Origin: SCTD01 sp963781675
GTDB lineage: Bacteria; Actinomycetota; Actinomycetes; Mycobacteriales; SCTD01
DNA: 64,000 bases
Assembly (NCBI GenBank): GCA_963781675.1
Contig: CAWAGF010000001.1
Location: forward strand, 372,001-436,000
Direction of reading: 5' to 3'
Shown: positions 25,315-33,634 of the stretch, one piece after another
Position numbering within the stretch: position 1 is the stretch's first letter
Layout: the number at the start of each line of letters is the position of its first letter
The notes under the pieces: model-generated
The model's database searches: none
What the model was told of the DNA's origin: nothing
The model's input: only the letters and a program-made list of their open reading frames with translations
Position numbers and translations under genes: made by a program

Positions 25315-28300
25315 GTGACCGCGCTCGACGACCGTCCCTCCGCTCCCGCCGACGGCCGGGTGCTCGCGCCCGGCTACGCCCCCGCCGACCGCTACCGCGT
25401 CGGCGCGCGCCCGGTGCTGCTCACCGGCGTGCAGGCGATCGCCCGGATGCTCGTCGAGCAGCACGCCCGTGACGCCCGCACCGGGCTGCGCACCGAGGCG
25501 CTCGTCTCGGGCTACCCCGGCAGCCCGCTCGGCGGCCTCGACAAGCTGCTGCACGGCCTGCCGCAGCTGCGCACCGACGCCGGCGTGCACCTGGTGCCCG
25601 GCCTCAACGAGGAGCTCGGCGCCACCGCCGTCTGGGGCAGCCAGCAGATCCCCGGCGAGCGGCGCAACGACGGCGTCCTCGGCGTCTGGTACGGCAAGGG
25701 CCCGGGCCTGGACCGCTCCGGCGACGTCCTGCGCCACGGCAACCTCTACGGCGCCCACCCCGAGGGCGGCGTGCTCGTGCTCTGCGGCGACGACCCGGCC
25801 GCCAAGTCCTCCAGCGTCCCCTGCGCCAGCACCCGCACGATGGCGTCGTTCGGCATGCCGGTGCTCGCGCCGCGCAACGCCAGCGAGCTCATCTCCTTCG
25901 GCATGTACGGCACCGCGATGTCGCGCCTCACCGGCTGCTGGGTCGGCATGACGATCGTCGCGGACGTGGCCGACGGCCTGTGGACCGTCGACGAGGACTT
26001 CGCCTCGATCCCGCTGGTGGTCCCGCAGCTCGAGTGGGAGGGCCGGCCGTGGACCTACACGCAGCGCGTCTTCGCCTCGCCGCCCGACTGCCTCATCGCC
26101 GAGACCGACCTGGTCGGCCCGCGCTGGGCCGGCGTCCAGGCGTTCGGCGCCGCCAACCCGCTGGACGCGGTCGAGGTCGACCCGCGCGAGGCGTGGCTCG
26201 GCATCGCCGCCACCGGCACGGCGTACGACGCGCTGCGCCAGGCGCTGCTCGAGCTCGGCCTCGACGAGGCGGCACTGCTGCGCAGCGGCATCCGCCTGCT
26301 GCGCGTCGGCATGCCCTACCCGCTCGGCGCCGGACTGGTTCGGGACTTCGCCCGCGGCCTCGAGACCGTGCTGGTGGTCGAGGAGAAGGAGCCGTTCCTC
26401 GAGCTCCAGGTCAAGGACGTGCTGTACGGCAGCAGCCGCGCGCCGCAGGTGCTCGGCAAGCGCGACGCCGACGGCCGCGCGCTGATCCCCGCCGACGGCC
26501 AGCTCACCGCCGACCGGCTCGAGCGCGTGCTGCGCTCGCTCCTGCGCAACCGCGTGGTGCTGCTCGACCCGCGGCCGGCGCCGCGCACGCAGCTCTCGCT
26601 CATGCCGGTCCGGCGCACCGCGTACTTCTGCAGCGGCTGCCCGCACAACCGCTCGACCGTCGTGCCGGAGGGCTCGCTGGCCGGCGGCGGCATCGGCTGC
26701 CACGCGATGGTGACGATGCACGAGCGCCCCGAGTCGCAGGTGCTGGGCCTCACGCAGATGGGCGGCGAGGGCACGCAGTGGATCGGCCAGGCGCCGTTCA
26801 CCGACGTGAAGCACATCTTCCAGAACGTCGGCGACGGCACCTACTTCCACTCCGGTCAGCTCGCCGTCCAAGCCTGCATGGCTGCCGGTGTGAACATCAC
26901 CTACAAGCTGCTCTACAACTCCGCGGTCGCGATGACCGGTGCGCAGGACGCCGAGGGCGCGCTGCCGGTGCCGGCGCTGACCCGCAAGCTCGCCGCCGAG
27001 GGCGTCGTCCAGACGGTCGTCGTCACCGAGGAGCCCAAGCGCTACAAGGGGATCCGCGGACTGGCCGCCGGGGTGACGGTGCGGCACCGCGACGACCTGG
27101 ACGCCGTGCAGCGCGAGCTGCGCGAGGTGCCGGGCGTGACGGTCATCGTCTACGACCAGCAGTGCGCGAACGAGGCGCGCCGCCTGCGCAAGCGCGGCAA
27201 GCAGGAGGTGCGCACGACGCGCGTCGTCATCGACGAGGCCGTGTGCGAGGGCTGCGGCGACTGCGGCGCCAAGAGCAACTGCCTGTCCGTGCAGCCGGTC
27301 GACACCGAGCTCGGTCGCAAGACCCGCATCGACCAGACCTCCTGCAACACCGACTACTCCTGCCTGCTCGGCGACTGCCCGTCGTTCCTCACCGTCGAGG
27401 TGACCGGCGAGAAGCCGAAGCGGCGCGACGTCGGCGCACCGCCCGCCGCGCCCGACGTGGCGGCGCCCGGCACGGCCGACGTGTTCCTCGCCGGCATCGG
27501 CGGCACCGGCATCGTCACCGTCAACCAGGTGCTCGCCACCGCGTCGCTGCGCAGCGGCCTGCTGACGACCGGCCTCGACCAGGTCGGCCTGTCGCAGAAG
27601 GCCGGACCGGTGACCTCGCACCTGCGCGTCGGCGAGCGCGGCCCGGCCAACCGCGTCCCGCGTTCCGCCGCGGACGTCGCGCTCGCCTTCGACCTGCTGG
27701 TCATGGCCGACGCGAAGAACCTCGCTGTCTGCTCGCCTGCCACCACCGTCGCCGTCGTCTCCACCAGCACGACCCCGACCGGCACGCAGGTCGCGGACGC
27801 GCAGGCGCCGACCGCCGACACCGGCGAGCTGCTGGCCAAGGTGCGCCGGCACGTCGCGAGCGTGTTCGAGATGGACGCCCTGCGCGCGTCCGAGGCGCTG
27901 TTCGGCTCGACCGCTCCGGCCAACCTGCTGCTCGTCGGAGCGGCCTTCCAGCTCGGCGCGCTGCCGCTGCCGGCCGCGGCCGTCGAGGAGGCGCTCGAGC
28001 TGAACGGCGTCGCCGTGAAGGCGAACATCGCGGCCTTCCGCTGGGGGCGGGTCGCGGTCGCCGACCCCGCTGCGTTCGCCGCCGCCGTGTCGCCCGCGCC
28101 GGTGGCGCGCGCCGTCCCGGTGCGCGACCTGCTGGCCGGATCCGTGCTCGACGGCGAGACCCGCCGCGTGGCGCAGGTGCGCGCCGCCCTGCTGCTCGAC
28201 CACTCCGGCCTCAAGGCCGCCCGCGCGTACGTCTCGGTCGTGGAGCGGGCCTTCCTCGCCGAGCGCCGGCTGGGCACGCGCACCGACTACAGCCAGGCGG

Positions 28301-28761
28301 TCGCCCGCGGCGTCGCGCACCTGCAGGCCTACAAGGACGAGTACGAGGTCGCCCGCCTGCTGACCCGCCCGGAGCTGCTCGACGAGGTGCGCGCCCAGGT
28401 GCCGGACGCGTCGAAGGTGACGTTCAACCTGCACCCGCCGGTCCTGCGGTCGATGGGCATGGACAAGAAGCTGCGGCTGGGCAAGGGCTTCCGTCCCGCC
28501 TTCGTCGCTCTCGCCAAGGCCAAGGCGCTGCGCGGGACCCCGCTCGACCCGTTCGGCCGGGCGCACGTGCGCCGCGTGGAGCGCGAGCTGGCGGCGTCGC
28601 ACACGGCGCTGGTCGAGCGGCTGACGAGCGCGCTGACGGCGGACTCCTACGACGTGGCGGTGCAGGCGGCGTCGGCGGCAGAGCTGGTGCGCGGCTACGA
28701 GGACGTCAAGCTGGGCAACGTCGAGCGCTACCGCGCCCGGCTCGTCGAGCTGGGCGTCTGA
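25315..28761 (+). CDS. Indolepyruvate:ferredoxin oxidoreductase, fused alpha-gamma type
   Basis: Intact protein of about 1,148 residues. It oxidatively decarboxylates aryl 2-oxo acids from Phe, Tyr or Trp transamination to acyl-CoA, passing electrons to ferredoxin. The N-terminal thiamine-diphosphate part has LVSGYPGSPLGGLD and PGLNEELGATAVWGSQ. A cysteine-rich segment (CEGCGDCGAKSNC, then CNTDYSCLLGDC) should bind an iron-sulfur cluster. The C-terminal gamma-type domain has FLAGIGGTGIVTVNQVL and GLSQKAGPVTSHLRVGERG. The single long chain is the actinobacterial form of IorAB. The GTG is chosen for AGGAG five bases upstream; the frame is open to 25255 but lacks a better start. The Lrp regulator upstream fits amino-acid-responsive control. 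Confidence 0.93.
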   Translation: MTALDDRPSAPADGRVLAPGYAPADRYRVGARPVLLTGVQAIARMLVEQHARDARTGLRTEALVSGYPGSPLGGLDKLLHGLPQLRTDAGVHLVPGLNEELGATAVWGSQQIPGERRNDGVLGVWYGKGPGLDRSGDVLRHGNLYGAHPEGGVLVLCGDDPAAKSSSVPCASTRTMASFGMPVLAPRNASELISFGMYGTAMSRLTGCWVGMTIVADVADGLWTVDEDFASIPLVVPQLEWEGRPWTYTQRVFASPPDCLIAETDLVGPRWAGVQAFGAANPLDAVEVDPREAWLGIAATGTAYDALRQALLELGLDEAALLRSGIRLLRVGMPYPLGAGLVRDFARGLETVLVVEEKEPFLELQVKDVLYGSSRAPQVLGKRDADGRALIPADGQLTADRLERVLRSLLRNRVVLLDPRPAPRTQLSLMPVRRTAYFCSGCPHNRSTVVPEGSLAGGGIGCHAMVTMHERPESQVLGLTQMGGEGTQWIGQAPFTDVKHIFQNVGDGTYFHSGQLAVQACMAAGVNITYKLLYNSAVAMTGAQDAEGALPVPALTRKLAAEGVVQTVVVTEEPKRYKGIRGLAAGVTVRHRDDLDAVQRELREVPGVTVIVYDQQCANEARRLRKRGKQEVRTTRVVIDEAVCEGCGDCGAKSNCLSVQPVDTELGRKTRIDQTSCNTDYSCLLGDCPSFLTVEVTGEKPKRRDVGAPPAAPDVAAPGTADVFLAGIGGTGIVTVNQVLATASLRSGLLTTGLDQVGLSQKAGPVTSHLRVGERGPANRVPRSAADVALAFDLLVMADAKNLAVCSPATTVAVVSTSTTPTGTQVADAQAPTADTGELLAKVRRHVASVFEMDALRASEALFGSTAPANLLLVGAAFQLGALPLPAAAVEEALELNGVAVKANIAAFRWGRVAVADPAAFAAAVSPAPVARAVPVRDLLAGSVLDGETRRVAQVRAALLLDHSGLKAARAYVSVVERAFLAERRLGTRTDYSQAVARGVAHLQAYKDEYEVARLLTRPELLDEVRAQVPDASKVTFNLHPPVLRSMGMDKKLRLGKGFRPAFVALAKAKALRGTPLDPFGRAHVRRVERELAASHTALVERLTSALTADSYDVAVQAASAAELVRGYEDVKLGNVERYRARLVELGV

Positions 28762-28766
28762 GGACG

Positions 28767-28772
28767 TAGCCT
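28767..28772 (+). promoter_or_regulatory. -10 hexamer TAGCCT, leaderless hydrolase gene
   Basis: TAGCCT, six bases, then GTG at 28779; no Shine-Dalgarno. Confidence 0.6.
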
Positions 28773-28778
28773 CCGCGC

Positions 28779-29474
28779 GTGACCACATCGCGCACGGAGC
28801 AGGTGACGGCGGACGACGGCCGGACGTTCATGGCGCACTGCGCCGTGCCGGACAGCCCCGGCCCGGGGATCCTGCTGTTCCAGGAGATCTTCGGCATCAA
28901 CGACAACATGCGCGGGCTCGCCGACCGGCTGGCGCGCGCGGGCTACGTCGTGCTCGTGCCGGACGTGTTCTGGCGCATCGAGCCGGGCTTCGAGCGCAAG
29001 GACGAGTCGTCGCTGGAGGAGTGCATGGCGATGGTCGGCCGGCTCGAGTGGGCCACCGTCCCGGCCGACATCACGGCGACGCACCGCCAGCTGCTCTCGC
29101 TGCCCGAGTGCACCGGCAAGGCCGGCGCGATCGGGTTCTGCCTGGGCGGGACCCTCTCCCTGCTCGCGGCCGCGACCGCGCCGCTCGACGCCGCGGTCAG
29201 CTACTACGGCTCGGGCAACAACCAGCTGCTCGACCGCCTCGACGACATCACCTCCCCGGTGCTGTTCCACTACGGCGACCGTGACCCGTTCATCCCGGCG
29301 GAGAGCATCGCCGAGGTCGAGCGCGCCGTCGCGGGCCGTCCCAGCATGCGCCTCGAGCGGTACGACGCCGGCCACGCGTTCTCCAACTGGGACGCCCCGT
29401 CCATGTACGACGAGCCCGCGGCCGAGGCGGCCTGGTCGAGCACGCTGGCCTTCCTCGACGAGCACCTGCGCTGA
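28779..29474 (+). CDS. Dienelactone hydrolase family protein
   Basis: Intact 231-residue alpha/beta hydrolase of the carboxymethylenebutenolidase family. The Cys-Asp-His triad is visible: Cys in AIGFCLGGTLSLL, Asp in YGDRDPFIP and His in YDAGHAFSNWD. The N-terminal GILLFQEIFGINDN carries the family glutamate. The enzyme opens dienelactones in chlorocatechol routes, but many relatives have other ester substrates and no ring-cleavage genes are nearby, so the true substrate is open. Its own leaderless promoter separates it from the oxidoreductase gene 17 bases upstream. Confidence 0.9.
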   Translation: MTTSRTEQVTADDGRTFMAHCAVPDSPGPGILLFQEIFGINDNMRGLADRLARAGYVVLVPDVFWRIEPGFERKDESSLEECMAMVGRLEWATVPADITATHRQLLSLPECTGKAGAIGFCLGGTLSLLAAATAPLDAAVSYYGSGNNQLLDRLDDITSPVLFHYGDRDPFIPAESIAEVERAVAGRPSMRLERYDAGHAFSNWDAPSMYDEPAAEAAWSSTLAFLDEHLR

Positions 29475-29481
29475 CCGCGCG

Positions 29482-30042
29482 GTGCGCCGGGTCCTGTTCT
29501 CGATGGGCGTCTCGCTCGACGGCTACGTCGTCGGGCCGGACGGCGGCTTCGCGTTCACCCGCCCGGACGCAGAGGTGTTCCGCGACGAGGTGGACCAGCT
29601 GCGCGAGGTCGGGGTCCACCTGCTTGGCCGTCGCCTGCACGAGACGATGCGCTTCTGGGAGACCGTCGACCCGGCCACGCTCGACGACGACGAGCGGGTG
29701 TGGGCCGAGCTCTGGGCTCCGCTGCCCAAGGTGGTCTTCTCCCGGACGCTGACGTCCGTGGAGGGCTCGTCGCGCCTGGCCGCCGGCTCGCTGGCCGAGG
29801 AGGTCGCCCGGTGGCAGGCCGAGCCCGGCGACGGGGACATCGCCATCGGCGGCGCGACCCTCGCCGCCGAAGCGGCAGCCCTCGGCCTGGTCGACGAGTA
29901 CCGCCTGCGCTTGCACCCGGCGCTGGTCGGCGGCGGGATCCCGTTCGCGCCGCTGCACCGGCCGCAGACCGACCTCGAGCTGCTGTCCAGCAGGACCTTC
30001 GCGTCCGGGGTCGTGCAGCTCCGCTACCGGGTGCTCCGCTAG
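29482..30042 (+). CDS. RibD C-terminal / dihydrofolate reductase-like protein
   Basis: Intact 186-residue protein of the bacterial bifunctional deaminase-reductase C-terminal family, an NADPH-binding DHFR-like fold. Seen: the N-terminal VLFSMGVSLDGYVVGPDG, GVHLLGRRLHETMRFW, KVVFSRTLTSVEG and DIAIGGATLAAEAAALGLVD, the usual order. Stand-alone actinobacterial members are common and mostly uncharacterised reductases; they are not riboflavin genes by context. The GTG begins seven bases after the preceding stop. The 3' end overlaps the converging membrane-protein gene by four bases. Confidence 0.85.
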   Translation: MRRVLFSMGVSLDGYVVGPDGGFAFTRPDAEVFRDEVDQLREVGVHLLGRRLHETMRFWETVDPATLDDDERVWAELWAPLPKVVFSRTLTSVEGSSRLAAGSLAEEVARWQAEPGDGDIAIGGATLAAEAAALGLVDEYRLRLHPALVGGGIPFAPLHRPQTDLELLSSRTFASGVVQLRYRVLR

Positions 30043-30647
30043 GCGACGTGCCCGTGGGCGCGCTGCTCCACGACGGGGATCGCGCTGCACAGCCAGTCGG
30101 AGGACGCGAGCTGCTGCCACGCCGTCTGCTCGGCCCGCAGCTCGCCGAGCGTGCCGGGCAGCGGTGCCCGCAGGCCCACCCCGGCGACCAGGAAGGCGAC
30201 GCTGGCGGCGAGCGCGCCGACGGCCACCCGGCTCGCGCCCCACACCGCCGCGGCGTGCGCCAGCACCGCGAGCGACCAGAGCACGAGCCCGGCCACCAGC
30301 GCGTTCGGCCAGAGGAAGTGCGCCGTGATGTGCAGCGCGAACACGTCCATCCACGACGCGTGCAGCAGCCCGACCATGAGGAACAGCACGTCCGGCACCG
30401 CGGAGTACATGTGGCCGAAGAAGCCGGCGTTCCACGGACGCACGCGTGAGGCGCGGCGCGTGGTCAGGCGGTGGAGCGTCAGCAGGGCGAGGCCGACCCA
30501 GCCGCCGAGCAGCAGGTGCAGCCAGAAGTGGAACAGCGCGCCGTTCTCCGCGTAGCGGGCGAAGAAGTAGCCCTCCACCGCGGCGACGAGCGCGGCTGCC
30601 ACCTGCTGCCGCCTGGACAGGCTGGTCAGCCAGCTGCGGGCGCTCAC
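30039..30647 (-). CDS. Integral membrane protein of unknown function
   Basis: Intact, 202 residues, with about five predicted membrane segments: around VAAALVAAVEGYFFARY, FWLHLLLGGWVGLALLTLH, AVPDVLFLMVGLLHASW, HITAHFLWPNALVAGLVLW and VGALAASVAFLVAGVGL. Several histidines lie in or near the helices (FHFWLHLL, HITAHF). A soluble C-terminal tail of about 35 residues follows. I do not recognise the family. The GTG overlaps the stop of the redoxin-like gene (GTGA), so the pair is translationally coupled and may work together, for example in redox or metal handling; that is a guess. Confidence 0.75.
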   Translation of the reverse strand: MSARSWLTSLSRRQQVAAALVAAVEGYFFARYAENGALFHFWLHLLLGGWVGLALLTLHRLTTRRASRVRPWNAGFFGHMYSAVPDVLFLMVGLLHASWMDVFALHITAHFLWPNALVAGLVLWSLAVLAHAAAVWGASRVAVGALAASVAFLVAGVGLRAPLPGTLGELRAEQTAWQQLASSDWLCSAIPVVEQRAHGHVA

Positions 30648-31075
30648 AGCGCGTCCACCAGGGTCTGCAGCTCGGGCACGTGCTCCTGCGGCGCCGGGTC
30701 GTAGCTGCGGTAGCGGACGTCGCCGTCGGCGTCGACCAGCGCGTAGCCGGTGCGCCCGCCCTCGCCCAGCGCGTACTCCCGGGCGAGCGCGACGTCGCCG
30801 GAGCGCAGCACCTGCGCGCCTTCCAGGTCGGGCAGCGCGCAGTCGCCCGGGCAGAAGACGACGACCGCCGGACTGCCCCTGCGCAGGCCGAGCTCGGCGT
30901 AGCCGGGTGCCGGCTCGTCGAGGTAGAGCAGGTCGAGCTGCTGCAGCTCGTGCCGCGGGTCGTGCCGGCTGTGCCCCGCGCTCCCGAGGTAGAGCCCCAC
31001 GCCGACCGCCGCGCCCAGGACGGTGAGCAGCCCGCCCGCGGCGACCCCGCGCTGCTCTGCGGTGAAGCGCGTCAT
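30644..31075 (-). CDS. Membrane-anchored redoxin-like protein
   Basis: Intact 143-residue protein with one N-terminal membrane segment (GVAAGGLLTVLGAAVGVGLY) and an extracytoplasmic domain that looks like a shortened thioredoxin/peroxiredoxin fold. SPAVVVFCPGDCALPD resembles a redoxin strand and cysteine motif, here CxxxC rather than CxxC. TGYALVDADGDVRYRSYDP resembles the later redoxin strands, and HVPELQTLVDAL the last helix. Function is inferred only from this resemblance. It is coupled to the downstream membrane-protein gene. Its -10 hexamer contains the TAG stop of tauE. Confidence 0.65.
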   Translation of the reverse strand: MTRFTAEQRGVAAGGLLTVLGAAVGVGLYLGSAGHSRHDPRHELQQLDLLYLDEPAPGYAELGLRRGSPAVVVFCPGDCALPDLEGAQVLRSGDVALAREYALGEGGRTGYALVDADGDVRYRSYDPAPQEHVPELQTLVDAL

Positions 31076-31081
31076 GCGCCG

Positions 31082-31087
31082 ACGCTA
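31082..31087 (-). promoter_or_regulatory. -10 hexamer TAGCGT overlapping the tauE stop codon
   Basis: On the minus strand TAGCGT, six bases, then ATG at 31075; no Shine-Dalgarno. The TAG of the hexamer is also the stop codon of the upstream TauE-family gene. Confidence 0.55.
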
Positions 31088-31834
31088 GCCCTGCACGAGG
31101 AGCACGACCGCGACGACCACGCCGTACGCCACGACCGCCGCGCGCAGCGCCGTCGAGGGCAGCCGACCGGCCACCCGGCCCCCTGCGTAGCCCCCGGCCA
31201 GGGAGGCCAGCGCGACCACGAGCACCGCCTCCCAGGCCACCGGGCCGAACAGCCCGAAGGCCACCAGCGCCACGACGTTCACGACCGTCGACAGCACGTT
31301 CTTCAGCGCGTTGACCCTGGCCAGGCGCTCGGCGAGGAAGACGCCGAGCAGGCCGAGCAGCACGACGCCGAGACCGGCGCCGAAGTAGGCGCCGTACGTG
31401 CTGGCCAGCAGCACCCCGACCTGGAGCAGCAGCCCGCTGCGCGCGCCGTCGCCCGCCTGCACCCGACGGGCGAGCCGCGGCTGCGCGAGCAGCAGCGCGC
31501 AGCCGAGCAGGACGAGGAAGGGCACGACCGCGCGGAAGACCTCGCTCGGCGTGGTCAGCAGCAGCACCGACCCGAGGACCGCGCCGGCCACGCTCCACAG
31601 CCCGAGCCGGCGGACCCGGTCGCCCTGCCCCTCGAGGTCGGCGCGCGAGCCGGCGACGCTGCCCGCGTAGCCCGGCACGAGCGCGACGGTGTTGGTGACG
31701 TTCGCGGTGACGGGCGGGTAGCCCGCGGCGAGCAGCGCGGGGAAGGAGATCAGCGAGCCGCCGCCCGCGACGGCGTTGACGCCGCCGGCGAGCAGGCCGG
31801 CCCCCGCCAGCAGCGCGACGGTGCCCGGCGTCAC
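31085..31834 (-). CDS. TauE/SafE family membrane permease
   Basis: Intact 249-residue integral membrane protein of the sulfite/organosulfonate exporter family. Seen: the N-terminal half-repeat AGGVNAVAGGGSLISFPALL with ANVTNTVALVPGYAGS, and the second repeat YGAYFGAGLGVVLLGLLGV with NALKNVLSTVVNVVALV, giving about eight helices. The family exports small anions such as sulfite, sulfoacetate or acetate derivatives. Its GTG overlaps the stop of the gamma-glutamyltransferase gene (GTGA), so the two are co-expressed; release of a sulfur-containing glutathione- or mycothiol-like breakdown product is conceivable but unproven. Confidence 0.88.
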   Translation of the reverse strand: MTPGTVALLAGAGLLAGGVNAVAGGGSLISFPALLAAGYPPVTANVTNTVALVPGYAGSVAGSRADLEGQGDRVRRLGLWSVAGAVLGSVLLLTTPSEVFRAVVPFLVLLGCALLLAQPRLARRVQAGDGARSGLLLQVGVLLASTYGAYFGAGLGVVLLGLLGVFLAERLARVNALKNVLSTVVNVVALVAFGLFGPVAWEAVLVVALASLAGGYAGGRVAGRLPSTALRAAVVAYGVVVAVVLLVQG

Positions 31835-33604
31835 CGACCGACCGCGTAGCCCTGCATGCCGCGCGGGTTCGCGGCGCCCTTGAGGAAGCCGGTCCGCGGG
31901 TCGCGGCCGACGGCCGACATCCGCCCCAGCGACCAGTCGCCGGCGAGCTGCACGTCGTGACCGCGTGCGCGCAGAGCGGTCAGCACGTCCGGCGCGAGCC
32001 GGCTCTCCACCACCAGGCGGCCGGGCAGCGCCTGCCGCGGGTAGAAGGAGCTGGGGAAGTGGTCGCTGTGGAACGACGGGGCGTCGATGGCGGCCTGCAG
32101 GTCGAGCCCGGCGTGCAGGTGCGCCAGCAGGAACACCAGCTGCCACTGGTCCTGCTGGTCCCCGCCCGGTGTGCCGAAGGCGAGGTACGGCTCGCCGTCG
32201 CGGGTCGCGACGGACGGGGTCAGCGTCGTGCGAGGGCGCTTCCCGCCGGCCAGGGACGACGGCAGACCGGGCTCCAGCCAGAGCATCTGCGCGCGCGATC
32301 CGAGGCAGAAGCCGAGCTCCGGCACGGTCGGCGAGCTCTGCAGCCAGCCGCCGCTCGGCGTCGCGGAGACCATCAGCCCGTCGCGGTCGACGACGTCGAC
32401 GTGGCAGGTGTCGCCACGGGTCGCGCCGTCGCGCTGCACCGTGGGCTCGCCGGCCCCGGCTGCGGCCACGACGCCCGTGCCCACGGTCGGCAGCCGGGGG
32501 GCCGCGGCCGGCGGGTGAGCCGGGGCGCAGCTCCAGCGAGGCCTCGTCGGTGACGAGCGCGCGCCGCTGGTCGGCGTAGTCCGCGGAGAGCAGCACCTCC
32601 AGCGGGACGTCCACGTGCGCCGGGTCGCCGTACCAGGCCTCGCGGTCGGCGAAGGCGAGCTTCGCGCACTCGACGACCGTGTGCACCCAGTCCGCCGACA
32701 GGTGCCCCATCGCCTCCAGGTCGTAGCCGCTGAGCAGCTGGAGCTGCTGGAGCAGCACCGGGCCCTGCCCCCACGGGCCGGTCTTGTGCACGGTCAGCCC
32801 GGCGTAGTCGACGGACACCGGCGCTTCGACCGTCGGCTCCCACCGGCCGAGGTCGTCGGCGGTGAGCAGCCCGCGGTGCCGGCGGCCCGAGGTGTCCATC
32901 AGCTCCTGGTCGCGGCACCAGGCGTCGAGCGCCTCGGCGACGAACCCGCGGTAGAAGGCGTCGCGCGCGGCGGCGCACTGCTCCTCGCGGCCGTCCGCGG
33001 CGGCCTCCGCCTCGGCGACGAGCCGGCGGTAGGTGCCGGCCAGCACGGGGTTGCGGAAGCGGCTGCCGGCTGCCGGCACGGCGCCGCCGTCGAGCCAGGT
33101 GTCGGCGCTGGTCGGCCACTCCTCGCGGAACAGCTCCTGCACGCGCGCGATGGTGGCGGCAGTGTCGGCCAGCAGCGGGAAACCGCCCTCTGCGTAGCCG
33201 ATCGCGGGCTCCAGCACGTCCCGCAGCCGCCACGTCCCACGCTGCTCGAGCAGCAGCGTCCACGCGCCGAAGGCGCCGGGCACGACGGCGGCCAGCAGGC
33301 CGGTGCCCGGGACGAGGTCGAGCCCGAGGTCGCGGTAGTGCTCGATGCTCGCGGCGGCCGGCGTCGGCCCCTGGCCGCAGTAGACCTGCACGTCGCCCCC
33401 GGGCGCAGCCACGAGCACGGGCACGTCGCCGCCCGGGCCGTTCAGGTGCGGCTCGACGACCTGCAGCACGAAGCCGGCGGCCACGGCGGCGTCCACCGCG
33501 TTGCCCCCGCGCTCCAGGACCGACATGCCGGCGGCGCTCGCCAGCCAGTGCGTGGACGCGACCATGCCGTGCGTGCCCTGCAGCTCGGGCCGGGTGGTGA
33601 ACAC
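31831..33604 (-). CDS. ggt: Gamma-glutamyltransferase family protein (one frameshift)
   Basis: Ntn-hydrolase proenzyme of about 591 codons. Seen: the N-terminal MVASTHWLASAAGMSVLERG with GGNAVDAAVAAGFVLQVVEP, and after the break the processing site GDTCHVDVVDRDG (the threonine, coded near 32407, is the new N-terminus of the small subunit) and SATPSGGWLQSSPTVPELG. No signal peptide is visible, so a cytoplasmic place is likely, unlike E. coli Ggt. Many such actinobacterial members act on other gamma-glutamyl or cephalosporin-like amides. The frame breaks near 32515, between the two subunit regions. The gene is leaderless-type and is coupled to the TauE-family gene. Confidence 0.85.
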
Positions 33605-33610
33605 CCGCGA

Positions 33611-33616
33611 AGGCTA
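33611..33616 (-). promoter_or_regulatory. -10 hexamer TAGCCT for ggt
   Basis: On the minus strand TAGCCT, six bases, then GTG at 33604. It sits back to back with the acetamidase -10 in a 30-base divergent gap. Confidence 0.6.
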
Positions 33617-33622
33617 GGCCGC

Positions 33623-33628
33623 GACACT
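33623..33628 (+). promoter_or_regulatory. -10-like GACACT for the acetamidase gene
   Basis: GACACT, six bases, then ATG at 33635. Only 30 bases separate this start from the divergent ggt start, so a long leader is impossible for a promoter within the gap. Confidence 0.45.
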
Positions 33629-33634
33629 GCGGGG

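Noticed and set aside
25147..28788. A 1,213-codon open frame opposite the indolepyruvate oxidoreductase gene
   Set aside because: It is the antisense shadow of a clear, intact enzyme in GC-rich DNA; its protein is low-complexity His/Arg/Val/Gln-rich with no family motifs.
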